From assembly GCF_004795855.1 (NCBI RefSeq), contig NZ_CP039252.1:3472001-3536000 (forward strand): a stretch of DNA of 64,000 nucleotides, in the 5' to 3' direction. Positions within the stretch are counted from its first letter, which is position 1. Each line of letters starts with the position of its first letter. Below the pieces are notes generated by a model, which was given only the letters and a program-made list of their open reading frames with translations, made no database searches and had not been told where the DNA came from. Below are positions 9,343-17,556 of this stretch, in pieces. This stretch comes from Hydrogenophaga sp. PAMC20947. Its GTDB lineage: Bacteria > Pseudomonadota > Gammaproteobacteria > Burkholderiales > Burkholderiaceae_C. A program made the translations under genes and the position numbers.

Positions 9343-9612
9343 TCATTCGCCCTCGCCAAACTTGTCGTTGATCAGGACCAGGATGGCGTCCATGCATACC
9401 TGCTCGTCGTCACCATCGGTTTCGATCTCGACCTCGCTGCCCTGCCCGGCCGCGAGCATCATCACACCCATGATGCTTTTGGCATTGATGCGGCGATCGG
9501 CGCGCGACATCCAGACTTCGCAGCGGTGGCTGCCGGCGATTTTGGTGAGTTTGGCTGAGGCGCGCGCATGCAGGCCCAGCTTATTGCTGATGGTCACGTT
9601 CGTTTTGATCAT
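9343..9612 (-). CDS. ptsH: HPr phosphocarrier protein
   Basis: An 89-residue protein. His15 in KLGLHARASAKL is the site phosphorylated by enzyme I, and Ser46 in NAKSIMGVMML is the position phosphorylated by HPr kinase where that enzyme exists. HPr passes phosphate to EIIA. The start codon lies inside the end of the EIIA gene: the two reading frames overlap by 32 bases, pointing to translational coupling. The tail ending in DKFGEGE is acidic. Confidence 0.97.
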   Translation of the reverse strand: MIKTNVTISNKLGLHARASAKLTKIAGSHRCEVWMSRADRRINAKSIMGVMMLAAGQGSEVEIETDGDDEQVCMDAILVLINDKFGEGE

Positions 9613-10027
9613 GAGAGCTTCTTCGAGCCTGGTTTTGAGGAGCGGTAATGGCCACCTGGATCACCCCCTGGGTGGCACCAATCATGGCGCGCGAAACCAG
9701 GGCCTCCAGCGATTCGTGGCGGTAAGACACGGTGCGCAACAGCATCGGGAGATTCACCCCCGTGATCAGGCGAGAGCTCACGCCGTCCACCAGCTTCTGC
9801 GCCACGTTACACGGGGTGGCTCCAAAGATGTCGGTGAGCACCAGGGTCTGAGGCATGCCCGTCTGGCGCACCAGCATCTGGGCCTGTGCCAGCGTTTCTT
9901 CTGGCGGCACATTCGGCTGCACATCGAGGGCAAGCACGGCGTCTGCGCTGTCGGGGAAGACGTGCAGCACACAGTGACGCAGGGCCGAGGCCAGCGGTGC
10001 ATGGGCGACGATCAGGATGCCATTCAT
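9581..10027 (-). CDS. PTS EIIA component, mannose/fructose (EIIA-Man) fold
   Basis: A 148-residue protein starting MNGILIVAHAPLASALRHCV; His9 in IVAHAPL is the phosphorylation site of EIIA-Man-type proteins. The core also shows LVLTDIFGATPCNVAQ and GVNLPMLLRTVSYR. The last dozen residues (SSHDQNERDHQQ) are encoded in the 32-base overlap with ptsH and read like non-conserved tail. Without a sugar permease nearby it is probably a regulatory phosphorylation target. The gene lies 12 bp downstream of an MFS transporter gene on the same strand. Confidence 0.93.
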   Translation of the reverse strand: MNGILIVAHAPLASALRHCVLHVFPDSADAVLALDVQPNVPPEETLAQAQMLVRQTGMPQTLVLTDIFGATPCNVAQKLVDGVSSRLITGVNLPMLLRTVSYRHESLEALVSRAMIGATQGVIQVAITAPQNQARRSSHDQNERDHQQ

Positions 10028-10039
10028 ATATTCTTGAGT

Positions 10040-11302
10040 TTAGGGCAATGCAGCCTTTAGCAGCGCACGTCGTTGGCCACGCCAAAAGCCCGCATAAGCA
10101 CCGGCCGCCAACAGGCCGAAAACCCCTATCGCCGCCCTGAAGCTTGCGACTGTGTCCCAACCCAGTGCCTCGCCTGCATCCACCAGCAAGCCGATGCCCC
10201 ACTGCACCACAAAAATGCCCACAAAAATCACGAGGTTGAAGGCCGACATCGCACGGCCGGCGGTTTCGGGCGGCAACGCCTGCGCCACCGCCGGCTGACA
10301 CAACGAAACCACCGTGCTGCTGACACAAAACAGGGCCCACATCGGCCAGCCAGCGGCCGGGCCCATGGTGACAATGCACGCCAACACCACCAGGCTGATC
10401 GGCAAACCCCAAAAAATCAGCCGCTCTGGCGCCACGCCACGGTGGACCAGGTGGGGGTTGACCATTCCCCAGGTCCAGAACGCCGCCAGCATGCAAACGT
10501 TGATAGCAAACAGGCCCCCAGCCGATTCCTGCGGTGAATACCCGGCCACCCGCACCATCCAGGGCGCAGCCCAAAGGGTTTGTACCGCCACCATGCCGCC
10601 GTAGTTGAAGAATCCGATGGCCACCATCTGGCGAAAGTAGGGATGTTTCGCAACCTGCCGGTAGCCCACCTGGGGCACATCAGGCACATGCGCGGGTCGC
10701 CGCCAGGCCGGTACCTGCCAGGCCAGCAAGGCCATCGACACGGCGATCAGCCCGGCCAGCCCCCAGAACAAGCCGCGCCATCCCACCAGCGGCACCAGCC
10801 ACTGCACCGGCAAAGTGGCCGCCACCATGCCCATCGAGCCGGTCATCAACATCCAGGAATTGGCGCGCAGCAAGGCCGCAGGCGTGAGCCAGCGGCGGTA
10901 GCCTGTGAGCGGTGCCATCAAGCAGGCGCTCACGCCCATGCCAATCAGCACCCGCGCGACCAGCAAACCGGGGAAACTGGTCGCCAGCGCAAATGCCACA
11001 CACCCCAACACCGCCAGACTCAAAAATGCCACACTGACCCGGCGCGGGCCATATGCGTCCAGCCAGGTCCCCAACGGCAATTGCATCAGGGCAAAGCCGA
11101 AGAAGTAGCCGCCAGCCAACAAACCCAGGTCGCTGGCACCCAGCTCCAGTTCGGCGCTCAGGATGGGCGACAGCGTTGCGGTGATGGCGCGCAACAAGGC
11201 TGAGATCAGGTAGGCGAGGGCAAACGTGAGAAACACGTTCATCGCGGTGCGGCGCCCCAACCGCTCGGCAGCGACAATTGAAAAGTCTTCCCGCTGCTTC
11301 AT
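10040..11302 (-). CDS. Major facilitator superfamily transporter
   Basis: The ATG at 11302 (MKQREDFSIVAAERLGRRTA) gives 420 residues; a longer in-frame extension upstream lacks membrane character. About twelve hydrophobic helices are visible, and the MFS motif A region is present as GTWLDAYGPRRVS between helices 2 and 3. The fold is that of a 12-helix secondary transporter of the inner membrane (substrate unknown; nitrate/NarK-like or sugar-phosphate-like families share this look). It is 12 bp upstream of the EIIA gene, so it is likely cotranscribed with the PTS genes. Confidence 0.9.
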   Translation of the reverse strand: MKQREDFSIVAAERLGRRTAMNVFLTFALAYLISALLRAITATLSPILSAELELGASDLGLLAGGYFFGFALMQLPLGTWLDAYGPRRVSVAFLSLAVLGCVAFALATSFPGLLVARVLIGMGVSACLMAPLTGYRRWLTPAALLRANSWMLMTGSMGMVAATLPVQWLVPLVGWRGLFWGLAGLIAVSMALLAWQVPAWRRPAHVPDVPQVGYRQVAKHPYFRQMVAIGFFNYGGMVAVQTLWAAPWMVRVAGYSPQESAGGLFAINVCMLAAFWTWGMVNPHLVHRGVAPERLIFWGLPISLVVLACIVTMGPAAGWPMWALFCVSSTVVSLCQPAVAQALPPETAGRAMSAFNLVIFVGIFVVQWGIGLLVDAGEALGWDTVASFRAAIGVFGLLAAGAYAGFWRGQRRALLKAALP

Positions 11303-11366
11303 GTGCGCACTTGTGTCCTCACGCCTCTCGGTCGGATCCACACGACCGAACGGCCCGGTGGGGGGC

Positions 11367-11897
11367 TCAAGGCAGTTCCAGCCCGTCGAAGAACGTCGCA
11401 CTCACTGTGCTGTCGACCTTGGCTCCATAGATCGCAGCCTGGTAAATCTTTCGGTCTTTCCAGAAATAGGCCATCTGCGAATGCAGCTTCTGGCCCAGGT
11501 GATCGATGCCTTGGGCTTTCACGCCCTGCACCTCTGCGGCACCAGCCACCTTCACAGCCCAGTTTTCATGGCGCTCGCTGTCGGTGGGCTTCACCTGGAT
11601 GGCCGCCAGTGACGCTGTTTGCCATTGGCTCAGGGCCGCTCGAACCTGCCCAGCTTCGGCCAACTCGGCCCAAGCAATGGCAAAGGTCAGTCCCCCGGTC
11701 TCACAGCTGTACATGTGCAATTGAATGGGCGCCCCCAACAGGGGGACCGGCCTGGTAGCCGACTCGGGCTTGCAAGGCATCAGCGCCTCCAGCGGCGTGT
11801 CTTCTGGCCTCAGCTCGCGCCAATTGAACGTTGGACTGCAGGCCGCCACACCGATCAAAGCCAACATAACCCCTGCCCAACGGCGGCAGTGTCGCAA
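11367..11897 (-). CDS. Hypothetical lipoprotein
   Basis: The signal sequence ends in lipobox IGVAAC (Cys) followed by SPTFNWRELRPED. With the TTG at 11897 the n-region is LRHCRRWAG, giving the positive charges expected; the ATG at 11867 would leave almost no n-region. The longer ORF upstream overlaps the divergent CoA-transferase gene and is not credible. The mature protein of about 155 residues has two cysteines (LMPCKPES, MYSCETGG) and repeated Ala-rich helices; it ends VSATFFDGLELP. I do not recognise a function. It lies 64 bp upstream of the MFS gene. Confidence 0.7.
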   Translation of the reverse strand: MRHCRRWAGVMLALIGVAACSPTFNWRELRPEDTPLEALMPCKPESATRPVPLLGAPIQLHMYSCETGGLTFAIAWAELAEAGQVRAALSQWQTASLAAIQVKPTDSERHENWAVKVAGAAEVQGVKAQGIDHLGQKLHSQMAYFWKDRKIYQAAIYGAKVDSTVSATFFDGLELP

Positions 11898-11982
11898 AAC
11901 TACACCCGACAATTCGAACTCCCCGCAAAAATGATCCGCTTCCGCGACGCGCCCCAGAGGCGGCGTCGGAGACAATGGCGGC

Positions 11983-13248
11983 ATGAACGCTCTGGATGGT
12001 ATCCGCATACTCGATTTGTCCCGCGTGCTCGCCGGCCCCTGGTGCACGCAAACCCTGGCCGACCTCGGGGCCGACGTTGTCAAGGTCGAACGCCCGCCCA
12101 GCGGCACCCACCCTGGCGGTGACGACACCCGCGGCTGGGGGCCCCCGTTCCTGTGCGGGCGAGACGGAGCCGATACCGCAGAGGCCGCCTACTACCTGGG
12201 CGCCAACCGCAACAAACGCTCCATCACCTGCGACATCGCCCAACCCGAAGGCCAGGCACTGATCCGGGAGCTGGTTCAACACGCCCACGTCTTTGTTGAA
12301 AACTACAAAGTCGGCGACATGGCCCGCTACGGCCTGGATTTTGAAAGCCTGCGGGCCATCAACCCGGGCCTGGTGTACTGCTCCATCACCGGCTTCGGCC
12401 AGACCGGTCCTTACCGGGAGCGCGCCGGCTACGACTACGCCATTCAGGGCATGGGTGGCTTGATGAGCATCACCGGCGAACGTGACGACCTGCCCGGCGG
12501 CGGGCCCCAAAAAGTCGGGGTGGCGGTGGCCGATCTGTTCACGGGCCTGTACGCCACAGTGGCCATACAGGCCGCGCTGCGCCACGCCGAGCGCACCGGC
12601 GAAGGACAACACATCGACATGGCCCTGCTCGACACCCAGGTGGCCATGCTCGCCAACCTCGGTGCCAACTATCTGGTCCGTGGCCAGGATGAGGGCAAGG
12701 TCCCCGGGCGGGCCGGCAATGCCCATGCCAATATCGTGCCATACCAAGTGTTTGAGACCGCGCCCGACAGCGCAGGCACGCCGCAACACCTCATTTTGGC
12801 GGTGGGCAACGACGGTCAGTTTGCCAAATTTTGTGGGGTGGCAGGCTGCCCTGAGCTCGCCAGCGACGAACGTTTCGCCCGCAACCAGAACCGGGTACGC
12901 CACCGCGAAGCGCTGGTGCCTTTGCTCGAATCGATCATGAAGACACGCAGCAAGCCAGACTGGCTCGCCGCGCTCGAAGCCGCCAAAGTGCCTTGTGGCC
13001 CGATCAACAACCTGGCCGAAGTGTTCTCCGATCCCCACATACAGCACCGCGCCATGGTCCACACCTGGACCCACCCCCTCGCAGACGCTGTCAATCTGGT
13101 GGCCAGTCCGATGAAACTCAGCGCCACGCCCGTGCGCGCCGACCTGCCGCCACCCCTGCTCGGGGAACACAGCGCAGAGGTCCTGAAAGACTGGCTGGGC
13201 GCTGGCGCCGATCGCTTGTCGGAACTGCGGCAGCGCGGTATCGTCTGA
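11983..13248 (+). CDS. CaiB/BaiF family (family III) CoA-transferase
   Basis: A 421-residue protein starting MNALDGIRILDLSRVLAGPW. It has the family signature at the N-terminus (DLGADVVKVERPPSG), NRNKRSITCDIAQPEGQ, and the GYDYAIQGMGGLMSITG region around the catalytic Asp. Subgroup features (insert WGPPFLCGRDGADTAEAAYY) resemble succinyl-CoA:dicarboxylate or glutaryl-type transferases, but the substrate is not assigned. It is divergent from the lipoprotein gene at 11367 and followed 34 bp later by a thioredoxin-fold protein, as the first paralogue also neighbours a thioredoxin-like gene. Confidence 0.94.
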   Translation: MNALDGIRILDLSRVLAGPWCTQTLADLGADVVKVERPPSGTHPGGDDTRGWGPPFLCGRDGADTAEAAYYLGANRNKRSITCDIAQPEGQALIRELVQHAHVFVENYKVGDMARYGLDFESLRAINPGLVYCSITGFGQTGPYRERAGYDYAIQGMGGLMSITGERDDLPGGGPQKVGVAVADLFTGLYATVAIQAALRHAERTGEGQHIDMALLDTQVAMLANLGANYLVRGQDEGKVPGRAGNAHANIVPYQVFETAPDSAGTPQHLILAVGNDGQFAKFCGVAGCPELASDERFARNQNRVRHREALVPLLESIMKTRSKPDWLAALEAAKVPCGPINNLAEVFSDPHIQHRAMVHTWTHPLADAVNLVASPMKLSATPVRADLPPPLLGEHSAEVLKDWLGAGADRLSELRQRGIV

Positions 13249-13282
13249 AACACCCCCTCGCTCACGCACCTGCCCCGCGTTC

Positions 13283-13702
13283 ATGACCACCACCATCGCA
13301 CCTCTGCCCCTTGCGCTGCCGACCCCCAGCTCCTTGCGTGCGTCCGCTCAGGCGGCGGCCCGACGAGGTGAACCCCTGGTGATCATGACCACGCTCACCG
13401 GATGTCCCTACTGCGATCTGGTCCGGAACCACCACCTCTTGCCCCTTTCCCGGGCAGGTGAGGTGGTGGCGGTGCAACTCGACGTGCGCGATCGCCGCAG
13501 CATCCTCCAGGGTTTTGGGGGAGAATCGACCACGCCGGCCGACCAGATCGCCGAGTGGAAGGCAAAGTTTGCGCCCACTGTGCTGTTCTTTGGCCCTCAG
13601 GGCCAAGAACTTGCGGAGCGTCTGGTCGGGGTGGCGGTGCCTGATTTTTTTGGGGAATACCTGGAAGCTCGGTTACAGGAAGCCCGCAAACGGCTGAAGT
13701 AG
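13283..13702 (+). CDS. Thioredoxin-fold protein with CPYC site
   Basis: A 139-residue protein. Residues about 31-47 read PLVIMTTLTGCPYCDLV, a glutaredoxin/thioredoxin-like active site CPYC; APTVLFF supplies the cis-proline loop. The N-terminal 30 residues (rich in Ala, Leu and Pro) could be a weak signal peptide or a flexible lead. A Ser/Thr-rich loop (GGESTTPADQ) follows the central strand. It sits just upstream of a TlpA-like lipoprotein, suggesting a periplasmic redox pair, possibly tied to cytochrome c maturation, but this is inference. Confidence 0.82.
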   Translation: MTTTIAPLPLALPTPSSLRASAQAAARRGEPLVIMTTLTGCPYCDLVRNHHLLPLSRAGEVVAVQLDVRDRRSILQGFGGESTTPADQIAEWKAKFAPTVLFFGPQGQELAERLVGVAVPDFFGEYLEARLQEARKRLK

Positions 13703-13806
13703 CCGCCGGCGATCGCTGCCCGTCGGGGCAATTGCGCTACCCGCAGGAACTTCAAGACGATCCTGTCCTCACAAAGAAACCGCCTCACACCGTCTGCTTG
13801 CCCCTT

Positions 13807-14319
13807 ATGTCCGCCTTGTTCACGTCTACCCGTCGCGCCCTGTTGAGCATTGGTCTTGCGACCTCTGCCTTGTTCATTCTGGCGGCTTGCGGCACAAAAG
13901 AGTCCGCTCCGGAATCGACCTTTGTCTTGCTCGACGGCAGCAAAACCAGCACCAGCCAGCTCAAAGGCAAAGTCACTCTCGTCAATTTCTGGGCGACGTC
14001 CTGCGTCAGCTGTGTCAAGGAAATGCCCGCCCTGGTCGACACGCACAACAAGTTCAAAGACCGGGGCTACGAAACGGTGGCGGTCGCCATGAGTTACGAC
14101 GAGCCCCGATTTGTCGTCAACTTCGCTCAAACGCGGCAATTGCCCTTCAAAGTGGCGATAGACAACACCGGCGAAATTGCCCAGTCCTGGGGCGATGTGA
14201 AACTCACCCCCACCACCTACCTGCTCGACAGGCAGGGGATGATTGTGAAACGCTTTGTGGGCGAGCCCGATATGACCGCCCTCCATCAACTGATTGAACA
14301 GCTGCTCACGCAGGGCTGA
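13807..14319 (+). CDS. TlpA-family disulfide reductase lipoprotein
   Basis: A 170-residue protein from the ATG at 13807 (MSALFTSTRRALLSIGLATS), with positive n-region, hydrophobic core and lipobox FILAAC. The thioredoxin-like active site is FWATSCVSCVKEMP (CVSC), followed by the TlpA/ResA pattern VAVAMSYDEPRFVVNFA and LTPTTYLLDRQGMIV with a cis-proline TPTT. TlpA/ResA proteins reduce periplasmic disulfides, often for cytochrome c or copper-site assembly. A longer upstream ORF start at 13732 would spoil the signal peptide. It converges on a cytochrome c' gene. Confidence 0.92.
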   Translation: MSALFTSTRRALLSIGLATSALFILAACGTKESAPESTFVLLDGSKTSTSQLKGKVTLVNFWATSCVSCVKEMPALVDTHNKFKDRGYETVAVAMSYDEPRFVVNFAQTRQLPFKVAIDNTGEIAQSWGDVKLTPTTYLLDRQGMIVKRFVGEPDMTALHQLIEQLLTQG

Positions 14320-14399
14320 GGCCGGCTTGTACCCGCCCCCGCCCAGCCTCAGGGGTGGAGGGATCACTGCAGGAAGCAGCAAGGGCCGGTGTTTCCCGC

Positions 14400-14852
14400 T
14401 CAGTCTTTCCGGTAGTCGTCGTGGCAAGCTTTGCAGGTCTGGCCCACCGCCCCAAATGCGGTTTTGACGGCATCCAGATTGCCGGTCTTGGTCGCGGAAG
14501 TGAGCTTGCTCACCTCGGATTGCAGCTTGTCTGCCCCCGCTTTGAAGTCGGCGGCCTCGGTCCAGATCTCGGGCAGTGCGCGTGTGTCGCCCTTGTCTGT
14601 CCCCGCCACAAATCCCGGCCAGGGCAGCTTGCTCATGGTTTCGACCACCGCCATGTTGTCGGCGGCTACCTTGGCGTCAAAGGGCACCTTGCCATTGGCC
14701 ATGGCGCCCACACGTCCAAAATGCGCGCCCATCACGGTCATCGCGGCTTTGCGGTACTTCACCGCATCTTCTGGTTTCTGGAATTGCGCATGCGCGGGCG
14801 AAGACAAAGTCACAACAGCAAGAGTCAATGCCAAAGGGGCGAACAATTTCAT
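14400..14852 (-). CDS. Cytochrome c' (class II c-type cytochrome)
   Basis: A 150-residue protein from the ATG at 14852 with a Sec signal (MKLFAPLALTLAVVTLSSPA, cleaved at AHA-QF). The heme site CKACHDDYRK lies at the C-terminus, the class II arrangement of a four-helix bundle with a C-terminal CxxCH. Arg/Lys-rich first helix (YRKAAMTVMGAHF) fits cytochrome c' or c-556. It is periplasmic and may carry electrons or bind NO. It is divergent from the cytochrome b gene at 15061, forming a likely electron-transfer pair. Confidence 0.95.
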   Translation of the reverse strand: MKLFAPLALTLAVVTLSSPAHAQFQKPEDAVKYRKAAMTVMGAHFGRVGAMANGKVPFDAKVAADNMAVVETMSKLPWPGFVAGTDKGDTRALPEIWTEAADFKAGADKLQSEVSKLTSATKTGNLDAVKTAFGAVGQTCKACHDDYRKD

Positions 14853-15060
14853 GACGGCTCCTGATCGGGGGGTTGAACAAAAGGGGCGGCGGCCCGCCAC
14901 CTTCGCTGGAGTTTAGAACGAAAGACGAAGTTCCATGGCGATCCTTGTCTGGACGCCGCCTTGCCCCTTGAAGCGACGGGCGGCTCCATGGCCCTGTGTT
15001 TTCCAGAAAGTACGCCCTGCCCCCTGTTGCAACGGGCGCGTTTTGAGGCAAACTTGAGCC

Positions 15061-15723
15061 ATGCACACCGTCCGCGTCTGGGATCTCCCTACCCGTTTGT
15101 TCCATTGGGCTCTGGCGGTCTGCGTCATTGGTCAGGTGATCACCGCAAACATCGGTGGCAACTGGATGAACTGGCATTTCCGACTGGGTTACAGCGTGCT
15201 CACCCTGCTGCTGTTCCGCCTGGTCTGGGGTCTGGTTGGCGGCCATTGGTCTCGCTTCAGCAGCTTCATTTACCGCCCCTCGAGACTGCTGGCCTACCTG
15301 CGCGGCCATGCACGGCCCGAGGAAGGCGTGGGACACACCCCGACAGGCGCCCTGTCTGTCTTTGCGTTGCTTCTGGTGTTGTTTGTGCAGGTCGGCAGCG
15401 GCCTGTTCAGCGACGACGATATCGCCTTTGCCGGGCCGCTGACGGCGCTGGTGGCTTCCGATTGGGTGGGTGCAGCCACCAGTTACCACAAGAATGTCGG
15501 CAAGTTCCTGGTGATTGGGTTGGTGGTTTTGCACCTGTTGGCGATCGCTTTTTACCGGTGGGCCAAAAAGAGCGACCTGGTCCGGCCCATGCTCACCGGG
15601 GACAAACGCCTCGCTCAAGCTGCACGCTCCAGTCGAGACACGGCGGCATCGCGGATCAGCGCCCTGGTGGTCCTGGTGCTGTGTGCAACCGTGGTGAACC
15701 GCCTGGTGGCATTGGGTGGGTAA
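15061..15723 (+). CDS. Cytochrome b561-like / Ni,Fe-hydrogenase type cytochrome b subunit
   Basis: A 220-residue membrane protein starting MHTVRVWDLPTRLFHWALAV, the typical first helix of bacterial di-heme cytochrome b, with heme-ligand His in LFHW. Other candidate ligands are His in WMNWHFRLGY and His in SYHKNVGKFLV and VLHLLAIAFY. Four main helices plus one C-terminal helix are visible. Such proteins pass electrons between the quinone pool and periplasmic c-type cytochromes. It lies 208 bp from, and divergent to, a cytochrome c' gene, which fits that role. Confidence 0.94.
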   Translation: MHTVRVWDLPTRLFHWALAVCVIGQVITANIGGNWMNWHFRLGYSVLTLLLFRLVWGLVGGHWSRFSSFIYRPSRLLAYLRGHARPEEGVGHTPTGALSVFALLLVLFVQVGSGLFSDDDIAFAGPLTALVASDWVGAATSYHKNVGKFLVIGLVVLHLLAIAFYRWAKKSDLVRPMLTGDKRLAQAARSSRDTAASRISALVVLVLCATVVNRLVALGG

Positions 15724-15801
15724 CGAGCCCCTGCAGCCAGATAGGGGCCTCGATCACTCCCTGTGTATAGTCATACCACACCCACCTTCGCTCCATCCTT
15801 C

Positions 15802-16317
15802 ATGACCGAGAACGGCCCAGCCCACATTGAATGGCGCCTGGTTCGCACGCAGGAAGACACCGACACCGTCCGCGCCCTGTTTGTTGACTACCAGGCGCAG
15901 CTGGGGATTGATTTGTGCTTTCAGGGCTTTGATGAAGAAGTGCGCGGGCTGCCGGGTGTCTACACAGAGCCCCTGGGTGAATTGCTGCTGGCCTTCGTAG
16001 ACGGCTTGCCTGCGGCCTGCTGTGCATTTCGACCCTTGGTCAATAGCGATCACCTGAACGCTTGCGAAATGAAACGGTTGTTCGTTCGTCCTGCCTACCG
16101 TGGTTTGGGCCTGGGCCGTCAAATGGTCGATCGCACCATGGCCCAGGCCCAGGTTGCGGGCTACGCAACCATGCTGCTAGATACCCTGAGTGACATGGAA
16201 ACCGCCCGTGGCCTGTACCACGAAGCCGGTTTTGTCGAGGTCGCACCCTACTACCTCAACCCGATTCCCGGGGCGCACTACCTGATGGCGAATCTGGCCA
16301 ACCGGCCTCTCCTTTGA
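15802..16317 (+). CDS. GNAT-family N-acetyltransferase
   Basis: The ATG at 15802 (MTENGPAHIEWRLVRTQEDT) gives 171 residues; an in-frame start at 15763 overlaps no SD and adds unlike sequence. The acetyl-CoA binding motif A is EMKRLFVRPAYRGLGLGRQM (pattern RGxGxG/A), followed by the motif B region MLLDTLSDMETARGLYHEAG. The acceptor substrate is unknown; the length and end (YYLNPIPGAHYL) match the family of small-molecule or peptide acetyltransferases in proteobacteria. It ends at a bidirectional terminator shared with the peroxiredoxin gene. Confidence 0.92.
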   Translation: MTENGPAHIEWRLVRTQEDTDTVRALFVDYQAQLGIDLCFQGFDEEVRGLPGVYTEPLGELLLAFVDGLPAACCAFRPLVNSDHLNACEMKRLFVRPAYRGLGLGRQMVDRTMAQAQVAGYATMLLDTLSDMETARGLYHEAGFVEVAPYYLNPIPGAHYLMANLANRPLL

Positions 16318-16325
16318 CGTCGGCG

Positions 16326-16364
16326 AAAAAAAACCACGGATCGCCTGAGCGTCGTGGTTTTTTT
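16326..16364. terminator. Bidirectional terminator between acetyltransferase and peroxiredoxin genes
   Basis: An A run is followed by CCACG, an inner CGC/GCG stem around CTGA, then CGTGG and seven T residues. With A on the left and T on the right it can end transcription from both converging genes. Confidence 0.85.
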
Positions 16365-16416
16365 GGCCCAACTGGGTGCGGATGGATCACCCGCAGCCCA
16401 GCATCATCAACAGCTA

Positions 16417-16923
16417 TCAGCCTTTGACCTGTCCCAGCAGGGTGGTCGCGTCGCTGACCTCGAATTTCCCAGGGCCTTCAATGTTCAGCGTCGTCACCAC
16501 ACCGTCTTTGAGCAGCATCGAGTAGCGGTTGCTGCGCAATCCCAGGCCCTTGCCAGTCAGATCGAGCGTCAGGCCAGTGGCTTTGGCGAATGCCGCATCG
16601 CCGTCGGCCAGCATGCGCACCTTGGTGCCGGTCTGCTGATCACGCGCCCAGGCACCCATCACAAACGCATCATTCACGCTCAGGCACCAGATCTCGTCCA
16701 CACCAGCGGCCTTGAGAGCTTCGAAGTTCTGGATGTAGCCAGGCACGTGCTGTGCCGAGCACGTGGGCGTGAAGGCGCCAGGCAAGGCAAACAAGGCAAT
16801 GGTCTTGCCCGCAGAGGCCTTGGTGGTGTCCACCGGATTGGGGCCGATGCTGCAGCCATTGCCCTCCACTTCAACGTATTCCATCAACGTCGCTGCGGGA
16901 ATCTTGTCGCCAACCTGAATCAT
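16417..16923 (-). CDS. Peroxiredoxin, Prx5 (atypical 2-Cys) subfamily
   Basis: A 168-residue protein starting MIQVGDKIPAATLMEYVEVE. The peroxidatic Cys lies in LPGAFTPTCSAQHVPGY (PxxxTxxC pattern), and the Arg of the active site in GLRSNRYSML; the Prx5 family has this length. It reduces hydrogen peroxide and alkyl hydroperoxides with thiol donors in the cytoplasm. A further Cys in VDEIWCLSVND is the conserved second Cys of this bacterial group. The gene lies just downstream of the rpsQ operon terminator with its own transcription start expected. Confidence 0.95.
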   Translation of the reverse strand: MIQVGDKIPAATLMEYVEVEGNGCSIGPNPVDTTKASAGKTIALFALPGAFTPTCSAQHVPGYIQNFEALKAAGVDEIWCLSVNDAFVMGAWARDQQTGTKVRMLADGDAAFAKATGLTLDLTGKGLGLRSNRYSMLLKDGVVTTLNIEGPGKFEVSDATTLLGQVKG

Positions 16924-16991
16924 GCAAAGCTCCTTGTGTGTGCGGCCTTTCGGCCTGTTTGGAGGCCCTGAAACACCAGGGCCAGAAATAG

Positions 16992-17021
16992 AAAAAGCGA
17001 CCGAGATTGTCGGTCGCTTTT
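16992..17021 (-). terminator. Intrinsic terminator after rpsQ
   Basis: An 11-bp perfect stem (AAAAGCGACCG / CGGTCGCTTTT) with a 7-base loop, followed on the minus strand by a T run. It marks the end of the S10 operon, between rpsQ and the peroxiredoxin gene. Confidence 0.92.
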
Positions 17022-17052
17022 CAATGGCGCGCTGTCAGCAGCGCAAAGGTCA

Positions 17053-17322
17053 TCAGACCAGTGCGGCCTTTTGCACCAAGCGGGTCGCAACCCAGTTCTT
17101 GGTTTTGGACAGTGGACGGCTTTCAGTGATCTCGATCACGTCGCCCGTCTTGTACTCGCCAGTTTCGTCGTGTGCATGGTACTTGCTCGACTTGGCAACG
17201 ATCTTGTCGTAGAGCTCGTGTTTCACACGTCGCTCAACGAGAACCGTTACGGTCTTCGCACGTTTGTCACTGACCACCTTGCCAATCAAGGTGCGCTTGA
17301 GGGAGGTTTTTGCTTCCGTCAT
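17053..17322 (-). CDS. rpsQ: 30S ribosomal protein S17
   Basis: An 89-residue protein with the S17 blocks [40 protein letters not shown] and [20 protein letters not shown]17 is a primary 16S rRNA-binding protein needed for early 30S assembly. It is the last gene of the S10 operon as in E. coli, 11 bp after rpmC, and is followed by a terminator; the spc operon (rplN on) does not follow in this window. Confidence 0.98.
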   Translation of the reverse strand: MTEAKTSLKRTLIGKVVSDKRAKTVTVLVERRVKHELYDKIVAKSSKYHAHDETGEYKTGDVIEITESRPLSKTKNWVATRLVQKAALV

Positions 17323-17333
17323 GGGTTCGCTCC

Positions 17334-17540
17334 TTATTTGCCGGCGGCCGCAGCACGCTGTTGCTCGGCAAGAATAGTCTTGGCGCGAGCAATGTCACGG
17401 CGGGTATCGCCGAGCGTTGCGGTGTTGTTGAGTTGTTGCGTGGCTTTTTGCATGCGAAGGCCGAAATGGGCCTTTTGCAGCGATTTCACTTCGGCTTCGA
17501 GGCCGGCCACATCCTTTTTGCGCAGATCAGCAGTTTTCAT
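17334..17540 (-). CDS. rpmC: 50S ribosomal protein L29
   Basis: A 68-residue helical-hairpin protein starting [20 protein letters not shown] and ending with an Ala-rich tail ([10 protein letters not shown]). L29 sits at the polypeptide exit tunnel beside L23 and takes part in trigger factor and SRP docking. The order rplP-rpmC-rpsQ is the standard one. Confidence 0.97.
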   Translation of the reverse strand: MKTADLRKKDVAGLEAEVKSLQKAHFGLRMQKATQQLNNTATLGDTRRDIARAKTILAEQQRAAAAGK

Positions 17541-17556
17541 TTGATAGTCTCCTGAA

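Noticed and set aside
1997..13248. Possible gene cassette or island around the two CoA-transferases
   Set aside because: Codon use and GC look like the rest of the window; no integrase, transposase or tRNA boundary is seen.
11701..13296. Minus-strand frame of 531 codons over the second CoA-transferase
   Set aside because: Antisense shadow; the plus-strand frame has a clear family signature and correct start and length.
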